Part shown: in pieces, positions 1-9,299 of the stretch
Numbering within the stretch: the stretch's first letter is position 1
How the letters are laid out: each line of letters begins with the position of its first letter
Notes under the pieces: generated by a model
The model's input: the letters and a program-made list of their open reading frames with translations, nothing else
Told to the model about the DNA's origin: nothing
The model's database searches: none
Position numbers and translations under genes: made by a program
Source of the DNA: Bacteroidales bacterium
GTDB taxonomy: Bacteria; Bacteroidota; Bacteroidia; Bacteroidales; UBA932
DNA: 64,000 bases
Assembly (NCBI GenBank): GCA_017935505.1
Contig: JAGBHM010000017.1
Coordinates: 62,001 to 126,000 of the forward strand
Direction of reading: 5' to 3'

Positions 1-1
1 G

Positions 2-889
2 ATTCTTTTCACAAAAGTACGTGAGAATTTTGGAGGAGAGTTCCGCTTCTTCATTGGAGGTGGCGCATTGCTCGACAAAGATCTTCAGAAATTCTACTGT
101 GCAATAGGAATGCCTATGTTCCAAGGATATGGTTTGAGTGAGGCAACTCCGGTTCTCTCTTCAAATGGTCCACGCAAATTCCGTTTCGGTTCAAGCGGAG
201 TACTTGTAAAACCAATTGATCTCAAAATTTGTGATTCAGAGGGCAATGCACTGCCTGTAGGAGAACAGGGCGAGATTGTGGTGAAGGGTGAGAATGTGAT
301 GGCCGGCTATTGGAAAAACCCAGAGGCAACAGCAGAAACCGTAAAAGATGGTTATCTGTATACAGGAGATTTGGGCTATATGGGCAAAGATGGCCTTCTG
401 TATGTCCTTGGCCGCTTCAAGAGCCTACTTATTGCCAGCGACGGCGAAAAATATAGTCCTGAGGGAATCGAAGAGGCTATGGTTGAGCACTCTGCAAGCA
501 TAGATCAGATAATGCTCTACAACAACCAGTCGCCATACACAACAGCATTGGTTGTGCCAAATAAAGAGAAACTTAAAGCATTTGTAAAAGAGAAAGGTCT
601 TGATTGGGAGAGCCTTGAAGGCAAAAAGGCTGCTATCGACAAAATTGCTGCAGATATTGCACAATTCAGCAAAGGCGGAGAGTTTGAAACCATGTTTCCA
701 CACCGATGGCTGCCGGCTACATTTGCCGTTCTTGCAGAGCCGTTTACCGAGCAGAACCAGATGATCAACAGCACAATGAAAATGGTGCGCAACAAAGTTG
801 AAAAAGTTTACGCAGAACGTCTTGAATATGTTTACACCCCAGAAGGAAAACAAATTCATAATCAGCAAAATATAGATGCTCTGGCGTAG
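2..889 (+). CDS. Long-chain acyl-CoA synthetase (AMP-binding), 3' part
   Basis: Activates fatty acids to acyl-CoA through an acyl-adenylate. The reading frame is open from the first bases of the window, so the N-terminal half lies outside. Visible are the GYGLSE adenylate motif (A5 type), the TGD motif in YTGDLGYMG, the hinge GRFKSLLIASDGEKYSPEGIE and a C-terminal lid domain. The ending, rich in Lys and Glu, resembles the Bacteroidales FadD-like ligases of about 600 residues. A strong terminator follows, so this is the last gene of its transcript. Family assignment is firm; the acid substrate (long chain versus another carboxylate) is inferred from overall resemblance only. Confidence 0.9.
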   Translation: MLFTKVRENFGGEFRFFIGGGALLDKDLQKFYCAIGMPMFQGYGLSEATPVLSSNGPRKFRFGSSGVLVKPIDLKICDSEGNALPVGEQGEIVVKGENVMAGYWKNPEATAETVKDGYLYTGDLGYMGKDGLLYVLGRFKSLLIASDGEKYSPEGIEEAMVEHSASIDQIMLYNNQSPYTTALVVPNKEKLKAFVKEKGLDWESLEGKKAAIDKIAADIAQFSKGGEFETMFPHRWLPATFAVLAEPFTEQNQMINSTMKMVRNKVEKVYAERLEYVYTPEGKQIHNQQNIDALA

Positions 890-920
890 CATATGCCAGT
901 AGCGGAAAAACGCCAGAAGA

Positions 921-959
921 GAGCCGTCAACCTTAAAAGTTGGCGGCTCTAATTTTTTT
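921..959 (+). terminator. Rho-independent terminator after the acyl-CoA synthetase
   Basis: An 11-bp stem (GAGCCGTCAAC with GTTGGCGGCTC, one G-T wobble) closes a short A-rich loop and is followed by a T-rich tract. It sits 31 bases after the stop codon of the acyl-CoA synthetase and separates it from ychF. Confidence 0.85.
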
Positions 960-1110
960 ATGATTGTCAAATAAGTAGAACCGACAGCCAGCCAGACCGG
1001 ATGCATTGAAGAATTGGTTGGGTGAATGGGAAGAGGTGGAGTGAAGTTCTGTCGGTTTAAAGTAAAAATGCAGGCAGAACAGATGCTTTTAGAAATCAGT
1101 TGATTTTATG

Positions 1111-1118
1111 TATATTTG
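1111..1118 (+). promoter_or_regulatory. Bacteroides-type -7 box for ychF
   Basis: TATATTTG matches the TAnnTTTG -7 consensus of the Bacteroidota housekeeping sigma factor. It lies 27 bases before the ychF ATG, giving a predicted leader of about 20 bases. A TTTT at about 1087-1090 could be the -33 element but is weak. Confidence 0.65.
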
Positions 1119-1145
1119 CGGCCTAATTTAAAACGAAAAAGAATA

Positions 1146-2249
1146 ATGGCACTTAAATGCGGTATTGTAGGATTGCCAAATGTAGGCAAATCAACTCTTT
1201 TTAACTGTATAAGCTCAGGAAAGGCACAATCTGCCAACTTCCCGTTCTGCACAATAGAGCCGAATATCGGTTCAACAATTGTTCCGGATGACAGACTCCA
1301 GGTTCTTGAGAAACTTGTAAAACCACAAAGAGTTGTTCCGGCAACTGTTGAGATTGTGGATATTGCAGGTCTTGTGAAGGGTGCAAGCAAAGGAGAAGGC
1401 CTTGGTAACCAATTCCTTGCAAACATCAGAGAGACCGATGCAATCCTGCATGTACTAAGGTGCTTTGATGATGACAATATCGTACATGTAGACGGCAGTG
1501 TAGATCCTGTACGTGATAAGGAGATTATTGATACAGAATTGCAGTTGAAAGACCTTGAAACCATTGAGAACAGAATAGGAAAGGTTCAGAAGCAGGCACA
1601 GACCGGTGGCGACAAAGCTGCAAAGAGACTTTATGATATTCTTGTACAATATAAAGAGGCCCTTGTTCAGGGTAAATCTGCCAGAACTGTCACATTTGAT
1701 AATGCTGAGGATGAGAAGCTCGCAAAAGAGCTCTATCTGCTTACCAACAAGCCTGTGATGTATGTCTGCAATGTGGATGAGAATAGTGCAAAAGATGGAA
1801 ATAAATATGTAGAGGCGGTTAGAGAGGCTGTAAAAGAGGAGAATGCGCAGATTCTTATTATTGCTGCAAAAATTGAATCAGAAATAGCTGAGCTCGAGAG
1901 TTATGAAGAGCGTCAGATGTTCCTTGAGGAGATTGGACTTGAGAAATCGGGTGTGCAGCGCCTTATCAGAAGTGCCTATGCGCTGCTCAATTTGGAGACA
2001 TTCCTCACTGCAGGCCCTCAGGAGGTAAGAGCATGGACATATAATAAAGGTGATAAAGCTCCACAGGCGGCCGGTGTTATTCACTCAGATTTTGAAAAGG
2101 GCTTTATCCGCGCAGAGGTAATCAAATTTGACGATTATGTAAAATATGGTTCGGAGGCTGCCTGCCGCAATGCAGGAAAACTTGGAGTTGAGGGAAAAGA
2201 GTATGTTGTGCAGGATGGCGATATAATGCACTTCCTCTTCAATGTGTAA
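1146..2249 (+). CDS. ychF: Redox-regulated ATPase/GTPase YchF (Obg family)
   Basis: YchF is a ribosome-associated, ATP-preferring member of the Obg-like GTPases. The protein is 367 residues, the usual length. Seen: P-loop GLPNVGKST near residue 10, switch II DIAGLVKGASKGEGLGNQFL, and a C-terminal TGS domain ending DGDIMHFLFNV, typical of the family. The in-frame upstream TTG at 1116 is rejected: it overlaps the -7 box and family proteins begin at the MALKCGIVG-like sequence. In YchF the G4 motif is changed to NVDE (here CNVDENS), which explains ATP preference in the family. It is a single-gene transcript between two terminators. Confidence 0.97.
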   Translation: MALKCGIVGLPNVGKSTLFNCISSGKAQSANFPFCTIEPNIGSTIVPDDRLQVLEKLVKPQRVVPATVEIVDIAGLVKGASKGEGLGNQFLANIRETDAILHVLRCFDDDNIVHVDGSVDPVRDKEIIDTELQLKDLETIENRIGKVQKQAQTGGDKAAKRLYDILVQYKEALVQGKSARTVTFDNAEDEKLAKELYLLTNKPVMYVCNVDENSAKDGNKYVEAVREAVKEENAQILIIAAKIESEIAELESYEERQMFLEEIGLEKSGVQRLIRSAYALLNLETFLTAGPQEVRAWTYNKGDKAPQAAGVIHSDFEKGFIRAEVIKFDDYVKYGSEAACRNAGKLGVEGKEYVVQDGDIMHFLFNV

Positions 2250-2293
2250 ATTATATTCTGCTTTCAGATACAACCAGATATGAAGGTCAAGAA

Positions 2294-2325
2294 GGTCGGG
2301 TCAATAAGTTGGCCCGGCCTTTTTT
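2294..2325 (+). terminator. Rho-independent terminator after ychF
   Basis: An 11-bp stem (GGTCGGGTCAA with TTGGCCCGGCC, two G-T wobbles) with a four-base loop is followed by six T. It ends the ychF transcript. The stem shares a GCCGGG(T/C)CA core with hairpins near 15.6 and 45.5 kb. Confidence 0.9.
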
Positions 2326-2383
2326 GTAGCATAAATTTACCGTGTTATACGATTAATACGGATAGATTGCAGAACTTGCAGCT

Positions 2384-3454
2384 ATGGGAAAGGAGATACT
2401 TTTGCTGCTTGTGATGTTCTGGAATCTGGAGAACTTTTTTGATCCATTTGAGGGGAACTCTCATGGGAGGAGCCGGACCGATGCAGATACTGTAAGATAT
2501 GAAATACCTGTCGAAGAGCCGTTCACACCAAACGGGGAAAAGTTCTGGACATGGAAAAAGTTCTCCAGAAAGCGCGATGATATTGCCCGTACTGTAGCTC
2601 TGGTAAAGGAGAGGTATGGTCTTTTTCCGGCAATTATCGGCCTCTGTGAGGTTGAGAACCGATTTGTTCTGCAGCAGCTCACCCAAAATACTATACTTGC
2701 AAAACTTGATTACGGCATTGTACACAGAGACTCTCCCGACAAAAGGGGAATTGATGCCGCACTGCTCTATCGGAAAGGGATATTCAAGCCATTGAAGGTA
2801 GAGTATTACCCGGTAAATATGGAAAAAACTGATAGGGTGGGAGCCCAAATACTCCATACGCGCGAAATTGTGCATGTAAAGGGGGTGCTGCACAATCTTG
2901 ATACTCTCCACTGCCTTGTTGTACATTGGCCATCCAAATTGGGAGGAGAGAGGGAGTCGTTTGGGCGCAGGAGAGCCGCATCGGAGAGATTGCGGCATGT
3001 TACAGATTCTATACTTTCGGATAATCAAAAGGCAAACATAATTGTTATGGGAGATTTTAATGACAGCCCAGGTTCGCCATCATTGGCAAATATTGACAAT
3101 ATGGTGAATATGAGTGAGAAGGAGAGATTGGGGGTGCCGAGAAAGATTGTTGCGGGTGAGCCGCACAGATGGTATACATACAAATATAAGGAGAGCTGGG
3201 AGAGGATAGACCATTTCCTCATTTCAGACCACCTGTGGAGGGATTCGGGCAGTGGCGGCAGCGGGGAGCCGGAACTTAAATGGATTTTCTGCACAAATGG
3301 CAGCAGTAGTGTCTTTTCACACAATTTTTTACTGGAGGAGGACAAACTCTATTTGGGATACAAAATAAGGAGAAGTCTGTCGGGACCAAGATATAAAGGG
3401 GGTGTGAGCGATCATCTGCCTATTGTTCTTAAAGTTTGGGGCTATGAATACTGA
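2384..3454 (+). CDS. Endonuclease/exonuclease/phosphatase (EEP) family protein
   Basis: A 356-residue protein of the EEP superfamily (metal-dependent phosphodiester or phosphate-ester hydrolases). Ordered motifs: FWNLENFFDP at the N-terminus, LCEVENR (metal-binding Glu), HRDSPDKRGID, VVHWPSKLGG, GDFNDSPGS (catalytic Asp/Asn) and the terminal SDHLPIVL (catalytic Asp-His). This variant is common in Bacteroidales and often annotated simply as endonuclease. There is a hydrophobic stretch at the start (LLLLVMF) but no convincing signal peptide because the first EEP strand begins there. It stands alone between the ychF terminator and the thyA promoter. Substrate (DNA, nucleotide or phospholipid) cannot be read from sequence. 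Confidence 0.88.
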   Translation: MGKEILLLLVMFWNLENFFDPFEGNSHGRSRTDADTVRYEIPVEEPFTPNGEKFWTWKKFSRKRDDIARTVALVKERYGLFPAIIGLCEVENRFVLQQLTQNTILAKLDYGIVHRDSPDKRGIDAALLYRKGIFKPLKVEYYPVNMEKTDRVGAQILHTREIVHVKGVLHNLDTLHCLVVHWPSKLGGERESFGRRRAASERLRHVTDSILSDNQKANIIVMGDFNDSPGSPSLANIDNMVNMSEKERLGVPRKIVAGEPHRWYTYKYKESWERIDHFLISDHLWRDSGSGGSGEPELKWIFCTNGSSSVFSHNFLLEEDKLYLGYKIRRSLSGPRYKGGVSDHLPIVLKVWGYEY

Positions 3455-3474
3455 TATAAAATATTAAAATTTGT

Positions 3475-3482
3475 TACATTTG
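3475..3482 (+). promoter_or_regulatory. Bacteroides-type -7 box for thyA
   Basis: TACATTTG fits TAnnTTTG and lies 39 bases before the thyA ATG, predicting a leader of about 33 bases. It probably drives thyA-folA and possibly the genes beyond. Confidence 0.65.
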
Positions 3483-3521
3483 CATAATTCAACAAAAATT
3501 CACCGTTAACTGCATATAAAA

Positions 3522-4316
3522 ATGAAACAATATTTGAATCTCCTTCAAAAGATTATGGATGAGGGAGTTGTAAAAAGTGATAGAACAGGCACAGGCACAA
3601 AGAGCATATTTGGATATCAGATGCGTTTTAACCTTAATGAGGGATTTCCTCTGCTTACAACAAAGAAGGTGCATCTGAAATCTATAATCTACGAGCTGTT
3701 GTGGTTCATTAACGGTGATACAAATATCAAATATCTCAACGATCATGGAGTTACCATTTGGGATGAGTGGGCTGATGAAAATGGAGAACTCGGACCGGTT
3801 TATGGAGCTCAGTGGCGTCATTGGAAAACAGCTGAGGGCACAGAGGTAGACCAGTTGGCAAATCTGATGAAGTCGCTCAAGGAGAATCCCGATTCGCGCC
3901 GCCATATCATCTCTGCTTGGAATGTGGCTCAAGTAGATAAGATGGCTCTTCCGCCATGCCACTCACTTTTCCAGTTCTATGTTGCAGATAACAAACTCTC
4001 CTGCCAGCTCTACCAGAGGAGTGCGGATGTTTTTCTGGGAGTTCCCTTCAACATTGCCTCTTATGCCCTCTTTACAATGATGATTGCCAAAGTATGCGGT
4101 TATGAGTTGGGAGATTTTGTACATACATTGGGCGATACACACATTTATCTCAACCATTTTGAGCAGGTGAAAACACAGTTGGAAAGAGAGCCCCGACAGC
4201 TTCCCAAAATGTTGATACATGGCGACCAAAAGGATATTTTCAGCTTCAAATATGAAGATTTTGAACTTGTTGGATATGATCCCCATCCGGTAATAAAGGC
4301 TCCGATTGCCGTTTAG
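3522..4316 (+). CDS. thyA: Thymidylate synthase
   Basis: Converts dUMP to dTMP using methylene-tetrahydrofolate, which is oxidised to dihydrofolate. The protein has 264 residues, the classical ThyA length. Seen: N-terminal phosphate-binding RTGTGT, the catalytic Cys146 in [12 protein letters not shown], the RRHIISAWN dUMP-binding segment, [20 protein letters not shown] and the conserved C-terminus ending in APIAV. Downstream by 38 bases lies dihydrofolate reductase, which recycles the dihydrofolate produced, the usual pairing. Confidence 0.98.
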   Translation: MKQYLNLLQKIMDEGVVKSDRTGTGTKSIFGYQMRFNLNEGFPLLTTKKVHLKSIIYELLWFINGDTNIKYLNDHGVTIWDEWADENGELGPVYGAQWRHWKTAEGTEVDQLANLMKSLKENPDSRRHIISAWNVAQVDKMALPPCHSLFQFYVADNKLSCQLYQRSADVFLGVPFNIASYALFTMMIAKVCGYELGDFVHTLGDTHIYLNHFEQVKTQLEREPRQLPKMLIHGDQKDIFSFKYEDFELVGYDPHPVIKAPIAV

Positions 4317-4354
4317 GCAGAGAAAAATTGTAGAGATAATTAAAAAGAAGAATT

Positions 4355-4867
4355 ATGCTTTCACTTATAGTTGCTGTTGCAAAAAACAATGCCATAGGCA
4401 GAAATAATGAGCTTCTGTGGCACATCTCAGAGGATTTGAAATATTTTAAGGCTACAACAACCGGCCATCCGGTGATAATGGGGCGCAAGACTTATGAATC
4501 GATAGGCCGTCCGCTTCCTGGAAGGAGAAATATTGTGGTTACAAGAGGGGAGATGCCTGTGCCGGAGATAAAAAATCCGCAAACAACATCTTTTGAAGTC
4601 TCAAATAATCTGGAACAGGTAGTTGCAGATGCAAAATCATCTGAGAATGAGTTTTTTGTAATGGGTGGAGGACAGCTCTACAAGCAGACATTCGCCGATG
4701 CCGACAGGCTGTACATTACAAAAATATATGCCGATGCGGAGGGGGCCGATACATTTTTCCCAGAAGTGAAAGAGGATGAATGGGAGGTGCTGCAGCAGGG
4801 CGAGCGGTTGACCGATGCAGAGAATAATATTGATTTTCAGTTTGTTGTTTACCAAAGAAGAAGATAA
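4355..4867 (+). CDS. folA: Dihydrofolate reductase
   Basis: Reduces dihydrofolate to tetrahydrofolate with NADPH. The protein has 170 residues. Motifs: N-terminal LIVAVAKNNAIGRNNELLWH, acidic active-site residue in SEDLKYFK, GHPVIMGRKTYESIGRPLPGRRNIV (NADPH binding), and the second glycine-rich FVMGGGQLY. It forms an operon with thyA and is followed after 15 bases by the first NSS transporter, so the transporters may be co-transcribed. Confidence 0.97.
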   Translation: MLSLIVAVAKNNAIGRNNELLWHISEDLKYFKATTTGHPVIMGRKTYESIGRPLPGRRNIVVTRGEMPVPEIKNPQTTSFEVSNNLEQVVADAKSSENEFFVMGGGQLYKQTFADADRLYITKIYADAEGADTFFPEVKEDEWEVLQQGERLTDAENNIDFQFVVYQRRR

Positions 4868-4882
4868 TATAAATAGCAGGAT

Positions 4883-6220
4883 ATGAAACGCGACAATTTT
4901 GGAAGCAGTTTTGGAGTACTTGTGGCCATGGCCGGTTCTGCTGTGGGGTTGGGCAATTTGTGGAGATTTCCCTACCTGGTTGGAACCAATGGCGGTGCAG
5001 CATTCATTATAATCTATCTGGTAATAGTATTTCTTCTTGCATTGCCAATAATGTATGCGGAGTTTGTTGTGGGCCGCAGATCACAGTCGAATGTGTTTGG
5101 TGCTTTCAAAAAGTTGGCGCCCGGTTCCAGTTGGGGCATAATAGGGGTCCTTGCCATTATCTGCTGCATAATGGTGCTCTCATTTTATGGAGTTGTTGGA
5201 GGCTGGACCATCGATTATATGATAAAGGCGGTGATGTTCAAGTTTACATCCGATACTGCAGCTTTGGATGGAATGTTTGCCCAGACTGTAACCTCTTCGT
5301 GGCAGCCGCTGCTCTTTATGCTGGTTTTTGTAGGGCTGTCGGGGTTCATATTGTTGGCAGGAGTAAAGGATGGAATAGAGAAATACTCGAAAATATTGAT
5401 GCCTCTCCTCTTTTTGACTGTTGTGATAATTGCGGTGCGTTCGGTGACATTGCCGGGAGCCGGAGCTGGAATTGATTTCCTCTTCAAGCCAGATTTCTCA
5501 AAAGTTACGGCAAATACATTCCTTGATGCGCTTGGACAGGCATTTTTCTCATTGAGTGTGGGCTTTGGAATAATATTTACATATGCCTCTTATGTAAAAA
5601 GAGAGGAGAATGTGGTGAAAATGTCGGTACAGACAGCTATGGCAGATACACTGTTTGCCATAATTGCCGGAGTGGCCATAATGCCGGCAGTTTTTGCCTT
5701 CGGGATCTCTCCTGGTCAGGGCCCGGGACTTGTTTTTGTAACACTTCCATATGTTTTTGCACAGATACCGTTGGGGTCAATTTTGGCAATACTTTTCTTT
5801 TTTGTGCTCTTTGTTGCAGCTATAACCTCGTCGATATCACTTATGGAGGTTGTTGTGGCATATATAATTGAGGAGTTCAAAATAGGTCGTAAGGCGGCAG
5901 TTGTTGTGACAACAATGATTGTGCTGGTACTCGGAGTATTCTGTTCACTCTCACAGGGGCTACTCTCTGATGTAAAGATTTTTGGAAACAATATTTTTGA
6001 TCTGTTCGATAAGACAACAGCAAATATCCTTATGCCTGTCGGGGCTCTGCTTATTGTGCTATTTGCCGGCTGGAGGATGAAGAGAAGCGATTTTATTGAT
6101 GAGGTTACAAGCGGTGGAATGCACAAGTTGAATCCTGCTTATATGGCAATAATGATATATTCGATCAAATATGTTGCACCTCTTGTGATAGGCATCATAA
6201 TGCTGAGAAGTTTCATTTAA
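4883..6220 (+). CDS. Sodium-dependent NSS/SNF-family transporter, copy 1
   Basis: An inner-membrane symporter of the neurotransmitter:sodium family (LeuT fold), coupling sodium entry to uptake of an amino acid or related compound. The protein has 445 residues and about 11-12 hydrophobic segments. TM1 carries the signature GSAVGLGNLWRFPY (residues 18-31), the unwound sodium and substrate site; TM6 region has GQAFFSLSVGFG and later ITSSISLMEVV (TM8 sodium-site Ser/Thr). It is closely related to the gene directly downstream (3-bp gap to the next reading frame, 12 bp to its ATG), so the pair is a tandem duplication. Substrate not predictable; relatives carry tryptophan, leucine or tyrosine. Confidence 0.95.
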   Translation: MKRDNFGSSFGVLVAMAGSAVGLGNLWRFPYLVGTNGGAAFIIIYLVIVFLLALPIMYAEFVVGRRSQSNVFGAFKKLAPGSSWGIIGVLAIICCIMVLSFYGVVGGWTIDYMIKAVMFKFTSDTAALDGMFAQTVTSSWQPLLFMLVFVGLSGFILLAGVKDGIEKYSKILMPLLFLTVVIIAVRSVTLPGAGAGIDFLFKPDFSKVTANTFLDALGQAFFSLSVGFGIIFTYASYVKREENVVKMSVQTAMADTLFAIIAGVAIMPAVFAFGISPGQGPGLVFVTLPYVFAQIPLGSILAILFFFVLFVAAITSSISLMEVVVAYIIEEFKIGRKAAVVVTTMIVLVLGVFCSLSQGLLSDVKIFGNNIFDLFDKTTANILMPVGALLIVLFAGWRMKRSDFIDEVTSGGMHKLNPAYMAIMIYSIKYVAPLVIGIIMLRSFI

Positions 6221-6232
6221 CAGTTGTTGTGT

Positions 6233-7576
6233 ATGAAAAAAAGAGAAGGCTTTGGAAGCAGTTTCGGAGTACTTGTTGCCATGGCAGGCTCTGCCGTAGG
6301 ATTGGGCAACTTGTGGAGATTCCCATATCTGGTGGGGACAAATGGCGGTGCAGCATTTATTATTATATATTTGGCATTTGTGCTGCTTTTGGCACTGCCT
6401 ATAATGTATTCTGAGTTTGTTATAGGGCGCAGAAGCCAGGCAAATGTATTTGGTGCATATAAAGTTCTGGCACCTGGAACAAAGTGGTGCAATATAGGAT
6501 TCATTTATGTTCTGTGCTCAATAACAATAATTTCATTCTATTCTGTGGTTGGAGGCTGGACAATAGATTACCTTATAAAGGCCCTCTCTTTCCAATTTGA
6601 TGTAGCCGACAACGCTGTTTTGGGCGGAATGTTTGATACAACTGTGACATCATCCTATAAACCGCTGATATTCATGCTTATATTTATTATTGCAACAGCT
6701 TTGATTGTGCTGGCGGGGATAAAGCGGGGCATTGAGAAATATACCAAGATAATGATGCCGGTACTATTTGTTATGGTTGTTGTTATAGCGGTGCGCTCTG
6801 CAACATTGCCGGGAGCGGGTGCGGGTCTCGATTTCCTCTTCAAGCCAGATTTTTCAAAAGTGACTGCAAATACATTTCTGGAGGCTCTAGGGCAGGCATT
6901 CTTCTCACTGAGTGTGGGGGCGGGAACAATAATGACATATGCATCATATGTGGATAGGAATGAGAGCATAGTGGGCCTTTCGGCCCAGACTGCAATAGCC
7001 GATACCCTCTTTGCCATTATAGCAGGCCTTGCGATAATGCCGGCAGTATTTTCCTTTGGAATCTCTCCAAGTCAAGGTCCAGGGCTTGTATTTATAACTC
7101 TGCCATATATATTTGCACAGCTTCCATTGGGCTCGTTTATTGCGATAATATTCTTTTTCATACTCTTTATAGCAGCAATAACATCCTCAATATCAATGCT
7201 TGAGGTTATAGTTGCCTATGTAAGTGAGGAGCTGGGACTGAGCAGGAAAGGTGCAATAGCCCTATCGGTTTCAGTTATACTTGTTTTGGGATCACTATGC
7301 TCCCTATCACAAGGAGTTCTGTCGGATATCACACTGTTTGGCAATAATATATTTGATTGTTTCGATAAATTCTCAGCCAATATACTGCTGCCACTGGGCG
7401 GCCTATTTGCAGTGATATTTGTGGGGTGGAGAATGAAAAAAGCGGATGTTACTGATGAAATTACATCGGCAGGCATATACAAGTATCCGTCTTTTATGCA
7501 GAATTTCATCTATTTTAGCATAAAGTACCTGGCTCCTCTTGTTGTGGCTGTGATAATGTTGCAGGGGCTGTTATAG
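6233..7576 (+). CDS. Sodium-dependent NSS/SNF-family transporter, copy 2
   Basis: Tandem paralog of the preceding transporter, 447 residues, with the same GSAVGLGNLWRFPY TM1 motif and long identical blocks such as LPGAGAG, FLFKPDFSKVTANTFL and GQAFFSLSVG. The ATG at 6233 is chosen over the in-frame TTG at 6224 because it aligns with the start of copy 1. Differences are concentrated in the loop after TM3 and in helices 5 and 11; next to TM6, GAGTIMTYASYVDRN replaces GFGIIFTYASYVKRE. Two copies kept side by side suggest different substrates or affinities. The stop lies only 6 bases before the ECF sigma gene. Confidence 0.95.
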   Translation: MKKREGFGSSFGVLVAMAGSAVGLGNLWRFPYLVGTNGGAAFIIIYLAFVLLLALPIMYSEFVIGRRSQANVFGAYKVLAPGTKWCNIGFIYVLCSITIISFYSVVGGWTIDYLIKALSFQFDVADNAVLGGMFDTTVTSSYKPLIFMLIFIIATALIVLAGIKRGIEKYTKIMMPVLFVMVVVIAVRSATLPGAGAGLDFLFKPDFSKVTANTFLEALGQAFFSLSVGAGTIMTYASYVDRNESIVGLSAQTAIADTLFAIIAGLAIMPAVFSFGISPSQGPGLVFITLPYIFAQLPLGSFIAIIFFFILFIAAITSSISMLEVIVAYVSEELGLSRKGAIALSVSVILVLGSLCSLSQGVLSDITLFGNNIFDCFDKFSANILLPLGGLFAVIFVGWRMKKADVTDEITSAGIYKYPSFMQNFIYFSIKYLAPLVVAVIMLQGLL

Positions 7577-7582
7577 GAGATT

Positions 7583-8143
7583 ATGACCGCGGAAGAGAAG
7601 ATATTCATACAGAAATTTGAAGTGGCCTATTCCAACCATTTGCGTAAAATAGAATTTTATGCAAACAGTTTCTTGTTGGATATGGAGCTCTCAAAAGAGG
7701 TGGCGCATAATGTATTTCTCAAGCTTTGGGACAGGAGGGAGAGCTTCAATTGGGAAGAGGATGTGTTGCCACTTTTGGTTACAATGGCCAAAAATGAATG
7801 TCTTAATATTCTCAAACGCAACCAGTTGCGACTTCAGCACAGCAATTGGCTGCAATATTCAAACAATCAGTTTATGATAGCCTCTCTGGAGAAATCTGCT
7901 CAAGTGGATATCTACGGCAAGGAGGTTCAGTTGTTGATTAACAAGGCAATCGAGGCCATGCCGCCAAAGGTGCGTAAGACCTATCTGCAGAGCCGTGTTG
8001 AAAAGTTGAAGAACAAGGAAATTGCCCAGTTGCAGGGTATAGGGCTGAGTACTGTAGAGTTCAGACTTGCCTGTGCAATGAGGATAATGAGGCGATACCT
8101 GAAAGATTATATATATTTTTTATTGTGGTTTTTCATTCAATGA
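7583..8143 (+). CDS. ECF RNA polymerase sigma-70 factor (SusCD-associated)
   Basis: A 186-residue extracytoplasmic-function sigma factor. Region 2 is seen as the N-terminal helices with EVAHNVFLKLWDRRE, and region 4 as PPKVRKTYLQSRVEKLKNKEIAQLQGIGLSTVEFRLACAMRIMRRYL, a helix-turn-helix. The C-terminus ends in a hydrophobic YIYFLLWFFIQ tail, common in Bacteroidales members. It is followed 27 bases on by a FecR-type anti-sigma factor and then by an STN-containing SusC, so it should direct transcription of the downstream susCD genes when the receptor signals. The 6-base gap to the upstream transporter suggests co-transcription. Confidence 0.93.
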   Translation: MTAEEKIFIQKFEVAYSNHLRKIEFYANSFLLDMELSKEVAHNVFLKLWDRRESFNWEEDVLPLLVTMAKNECLNILKRNQLRLQHSNWLQYSNNQFMIASLEKSAQVDIYGKEVQLLINKAIEAMPPKVRKTYLQSRVEKLKNKEIAQLQGIGLSTVEFRLACAMRIMRRYLKDYIYFLLWFFIQ

Positions 8144-8170
8144 TTGTGTACTATACAACATTCAGAAGGC

Positions 8171-9220
8171 ATGAGAAAGACATTATTATTAAAATATGTT
8201 GCCAATCAGGCAGATAAAAAGGAACAGGAAGAGGTTCTGAGATGGGCGGAGAAGAGGTCGGAGAATATGGACTACCTCACCTCCCTGAAACTTGCATATA
8301 TGGCATCGGAGATGCCTCAGGAGAGGGCTGATGTTGCAGAGGTGGCCTCTATGCGCAAGACTGTGGAGCTGCGCTCCGAGCATGATTCTGCAATAAGAAG
8401 CAGGAACAGATATCGTATATTTTCATATATCTCCTTTGCAGCGGCCGCAATAGCTGTCATTGCATTTATCCTCAAGCCCGACAGTTTTACCAGAGAAGAG
8501 GTGAGAAGTGCCCTTTTGCAGGATATAAAGGATGGCCGGGAGTGTATAGGTCTTGCCGATATGGCACAGAACTCCCTTCAGACTGTGTATACAGAGAAGG
8601 GTGTAAAGTCTGAAATAAAGCTGCCCGACGGCAGTATTGTAAAGCTGAACTCAGATACCAGAATAACATATCCGGTGGCATTTGCAGGTGCAACCAGGGA
8701 GGTTTTCATGAGTGGAGAGGCCTACTTCAAAGTTGTTGGAGATTCTCTAAGACCTATGGTTGTAACCACTGGAAAAGGTTCAAAAATTAAGGTGCTTGGA
8801 ACCGAATTCAATGTAAAGAGTTATGAGAATGATGCTGTAGAGCAGACTACCCTCTACTCCGGACGGATAATGCTCACCTCAAACAAAGGAGAGGAGTGCA
8901 AGAGTGTAAAACCGCTTGAACAGGTGCTGGTGGATGCTGCAGAGAAGACAAAGATTGTAAAAGCTGTTTCAGTTGAGGATACACGTGCCTGGACCCATGG
9001 CAGACTTGTTTTTGATTCAACCCCTATGAGCGAGGTGGTGAAGATTCTTGAAAGATGGCATGGTGTGGAGATATCGGTGCTGAATCCTAAAATTCTCAAT
9101 TATAAGATTACAGCCAATTTTGAGTCTGAATCGATACATCAGATAATGTACATCATCAAGAATGTATCATTGGTGGACTATAGCATAAATGGTCGTAATG
9201 TCTCCATATTCCCAAGATAG
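8171..9220 (+). CDS. FecR-family anti-sigma factor
   Basis: A 349-residue inner-membrane regulator. Residues 1-75 are a cytoplasmic sigma-binding region (RKTLLLKYVANQADKKEQEEVLRW is the typical DUF4880-like opening), then one membrane helix (ISFAAAAIAVIAFIL, near 90-105), then a periplasmic FecR domain with KLPDGSIVKLNSDTRI and EVFMSGEAYFKV, and a C-terminal DUF4974 region (DSTPMSEVVKILERWHGV). It should hold the sigma factor until the STN domain of the downstream SusC contacts it. The ATG at 8171 is preferred to the TTG at 8144, which abuts the upstream stop. Confidence 0.93.
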   Translation: MRKTLLLKYVANQADKKEQEEVLRWAEKRSENMDYLTSLKLAYMASEMPQERADVAEVASMRKTVELRSEHDSAIRSRNRYRIFSYISFAAAAIAVIAFILKPDSFTREEVRSALLQDIKDGRECIGLADMAQNSLQTVYTEKGVKSEIKLPDGSIVKLNSDTRITYPVAFAGATREVFMSGEAYFKVVGDSLRPMVVTTGKGSKIKVLGTEFNVKSYENDAVEQTTLYSGRIMLTSNKGEECKSVKPLEQVLVDAAEKTKIVKAVSVEDTRAWTHGRLVFDSTPMSEVVKILERWHGVEISVLNPKILNYKITANFESESIHQIMYIIKNVSLVDYSINGRNVSIFPR

Positions 9221-9299
9221 AGTGAATATTTTTTAAACTAATATTAAGGTTTTTACATACTTGATTGTGTTAAAGAAAACACTAAATAACCTATAAAGT

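Noticed and set aside
425..1006. 193-codon open frame on the minus strand opposite the acyl-CoA synthetase
   Set aside because: It is the antisense shadow of a well-conserved coding region, has no recognisable domain, and covers the terminator hairpin.
9221..9299. TAnnTTTG-like promoter (TACATACTTG) before the STN-SusC gene
   Set aside because: The match is imperfect, and this gene is expected to depend on the ECF sigma factor, whose promoter motif I cannot define from one site.
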